From: Dehalococcoidia bacterium
Lineage (GTDB): Bacteria > Chloroflexota > Dehalococcoidia > JACVQG01 > JAHKAY01
Direction of reading: 5' to 3'
NCBI GenBank assembly: GCA_030740315.1
Contig: JASLXN010000116.1
Location: 1-5,179, forward strand
DNA: 5,179 nucleotides
A program made the translations under genes and the position numbers. Numbering within the stretch: the first letter of the stretch is position 1; the number at the start of each line of letters is the position of its first letter. Shown here piece after piece: positions 4,088-5,179 of this stretch. Under the pieces are notes generated by a model. That model worked only from the letters and a program-made list of their open reading frames with translations. It did not search any database and was not told where the DNA came from.

Positions 4088-5179
4088 CTATCCAGAAAGC
4101 CCTCTGAGGAAGGCTACCAACCGGCCCCTGGGGACTGGCTCCTGCTGGCTGTTTCTCATATTCCGCACCATGAGGATGCCGCTCCTGAGCTCATCGCCGC
4201 CCAGTATGATGGCCCGATTCATCCCCTGGGCATCAGCCTGGCGTAGTTGGGACTTGAGGCTCCGGCCACCCACGGCGGCCACCGCCTCCACCCCACCGCG
4301 GCGTAGCTCCGCCAGCAGTCGGAATGCTTCCTCCCTGGCCTCTTCCAAATAGCACACGTAAATCCGCGGCCCCGATGCCGCCGGTAGGGCAGCGCCCTGG
4401 CGTTGTAAATTGCGCACTATGCGTTCCAGCCCGGTGGCGAAACCCACTCCCGGCGTGGGCCGTCCCCCCATCTCTCCCATCAGATCGTCATAGCGACCCC
4501 CGCCACCGATGGTGCTCTGGGAGCCTTCCTCCAGCGGTTGTATCTCAAAAACGGTGCGGGTGTAGTAGTCCAGCCCACGCACCAAGCGGTGGTTCAGGTT
4601 GTAAGATAGCTCCCACAGATTGAGGTAGCCCGCCACGGAGTCAAAGTGCCGGCTGCACTCCGGGCACAAGTAGTCCGTGCTACGGGGGGCCGCATCACCC
4701 ACTGCTATGCAGTCAGCGTGCTTGCAGTCCAGCAGCCGCAAGGGGTTGCGGTCAAACCGGGAGCGGCAATCGGGGCACATCTCACCCAGCCGGGAGGCAA
4801 AGTAGGCCACCAGCGCCTGCCGATAAGCGGGTCGGCACTGGCGACACCCCAAGCTGTTCACCTGGATGGACAGCCCCCGCAGGCCCAGTGAGAGGTAAAA
4901 CCGCCAGGCCAAGTCAATTATCTCCGCATCCAAGACGGGGTCCACCTCCCCCAAGGCTTCCGCGCCCAGTTGATGGTGCTGGCGGAGCCGTCCGGCTTGT
5001 GGCCGCTCATAGCGAAAGACGGGGCTAAGGTAGTAGAGCCGCACCGGCTGTGGCAGATTTGCCATTCCGTGCTCGAGATAGGCCCGGCAAACGGAGGCGG
5101 TGCCCTCTGGCTTCAGGGACATCTCCTTGCCGCCCCTGTCCTTGAACAGGTACATCTCCTTCTCAACGATGTCCGTGTC
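4088..5179 (-). CDS. hisS: Histidyl-tRNA synthetase, N terminus missing at the window edge
   Basis: A class II synthetase that charges tRNA-His. The window holds its last 363 residues, and roughly 60 N-terminal residues including motif 1 lie beyond the edge. The frame runs to the edge as DTDIVEKEMYLF, the usual family sequence, so the ATG at 5153-5155 is an internal Met and not the start. Counting from the edge codon, motif 2 is YLSPVFRYERPQAGRLRQHHQLG (50-72), and the HisRS signature LVRGLDYYTRTVFEI (199-213) contains the conserved Arg201. GGGGRYDDLMG (225-235) is next, and motif 3 is GVGFATGLERI (244-254). Glu25, Arg56, Gln70 and Arg201 match Glu83, Arg113, Gln127 and Arg259 of the E. coli enzyme by recalled alignment. 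The insertion domain has eight cysteines in four pairs (112/115, 135/138, 152/157 and 172/175). A C-terminal anticodon-binding domain (about 270-360) is complete. The gene ends in TAG, 38 bases before rph. Confidence 0.97.
   Translation of the reverse strand, partial: DTDIVEKEMYLFKDRGGKEMSLKPEGTASVCRAYLEHGMANLPQPVRLYYLSPVFRYERPQAGRLRQHHQLGAEALGEVDPVLDAEIIDLAWRFYLSLGLRGLSIQVNSLGCRQCRPAYRQALVAYFASRLGEMCPDCRSRFDRNPLRLLDCKHADCIAVGDAAPRSTDYLCPECSRHFDSVAGYLNLWELSYNLNHRLVRGLDYYTRTVFEIQPLEEGSQSTIGGGGRYDDLMGEMGGRPTPGVGFATGLERIVRNLQRQGAALPAASGPRIYVCYLEEAREEAFRLLAELRRGGVEAVAAVGGRSLKSQLRQADAQGMNRAIILGGDELRSGILMVRNMRNSQQEPVPRGRLVAFLRGLSG

Noticed and set aside
3831..4352. 173-codon open frame on the plus strand across the rph start and hisS end
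   Set aside because: It runs opposite two well-recognised genes, spans the gap between them, and its translation looks like out-of-frame sequence.
5153..5155. ATG as the start of hisS
   Set aside because: The frame continues upstream to the edge as DTDIVEKE, which is conserved HisRS sequence, so the gene is cut by the window.

Overview
This is a GC-rich bacterial chromosomal window with four clear genes in three transcription units, plus a probable gene fragment at the left edge. The gene content is ordinary for an environmental, probably anaerobic or subsurface bacterium. Several traits together would fit Chloroflexota, perhaps Dehalococcoidia: the HisRS type with cysteine pairs, the family III CoA enzyme, the membrane-anchored sulfite-oxidase-fold protein and the GTAGGGGC-type palindromic repeat. 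No marker in the window fixes the phylum, so this placement is inference.

Layout. Positions 1-97 lie downstream of the first gene and carry a strong Shine-Dalgarno sequence followed by a candidate start of another minus-strand gene that leaves the window. Positions 98-1276 (minus) encode a CaiB/BaiF (family III) CoA enzyme whose aligned residues look more like alpha-methylacyl-CoA racemase than formyl-CoA transferase. A 227-base divergent intergenic region (1277-1503) separates it from 1504-3039 (plus), a polytopic membrane protein with a twin-arginine motif before its last helix and an extracytoplasmic sulfite-oxidase-type molybdopterin domain. Positions 3040-3335 are a convergent intergenic region filled with short palindromes and what look like remnants of dispersed repeats. 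Positions 3336-5179 (minus) hold a two-gene operon: hisS (histidyl-tRNA synthetase, 5' end outside the window) followed 38 bases later by rph (RNase PH).

How the genes relate. hisS and rph are both tRNA genes in function: RNase PH trims tRNA 3' ends and HisRS charges tRNA-His, so co-transcription makes sense. The CoA enzyme and the molybdoenzyme are divergently transcribed and need not share a pathway.

Most notable signals: a perfect 30-bp palindrome (1652-1681) inside the molybdoenzyme gene, centred on GCGATCGC; the apparent mixed Sec/Tat topology of that protein; its SD-less start with a -10-like hexamer six bases upstream; and a 9-bp perfect stem REP-like hairpin at 3205-3224. I found no CRISPR array, RNA gene, transposase, phage gene or defence cassette. 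I do not see a clearly new multi-gene system here.
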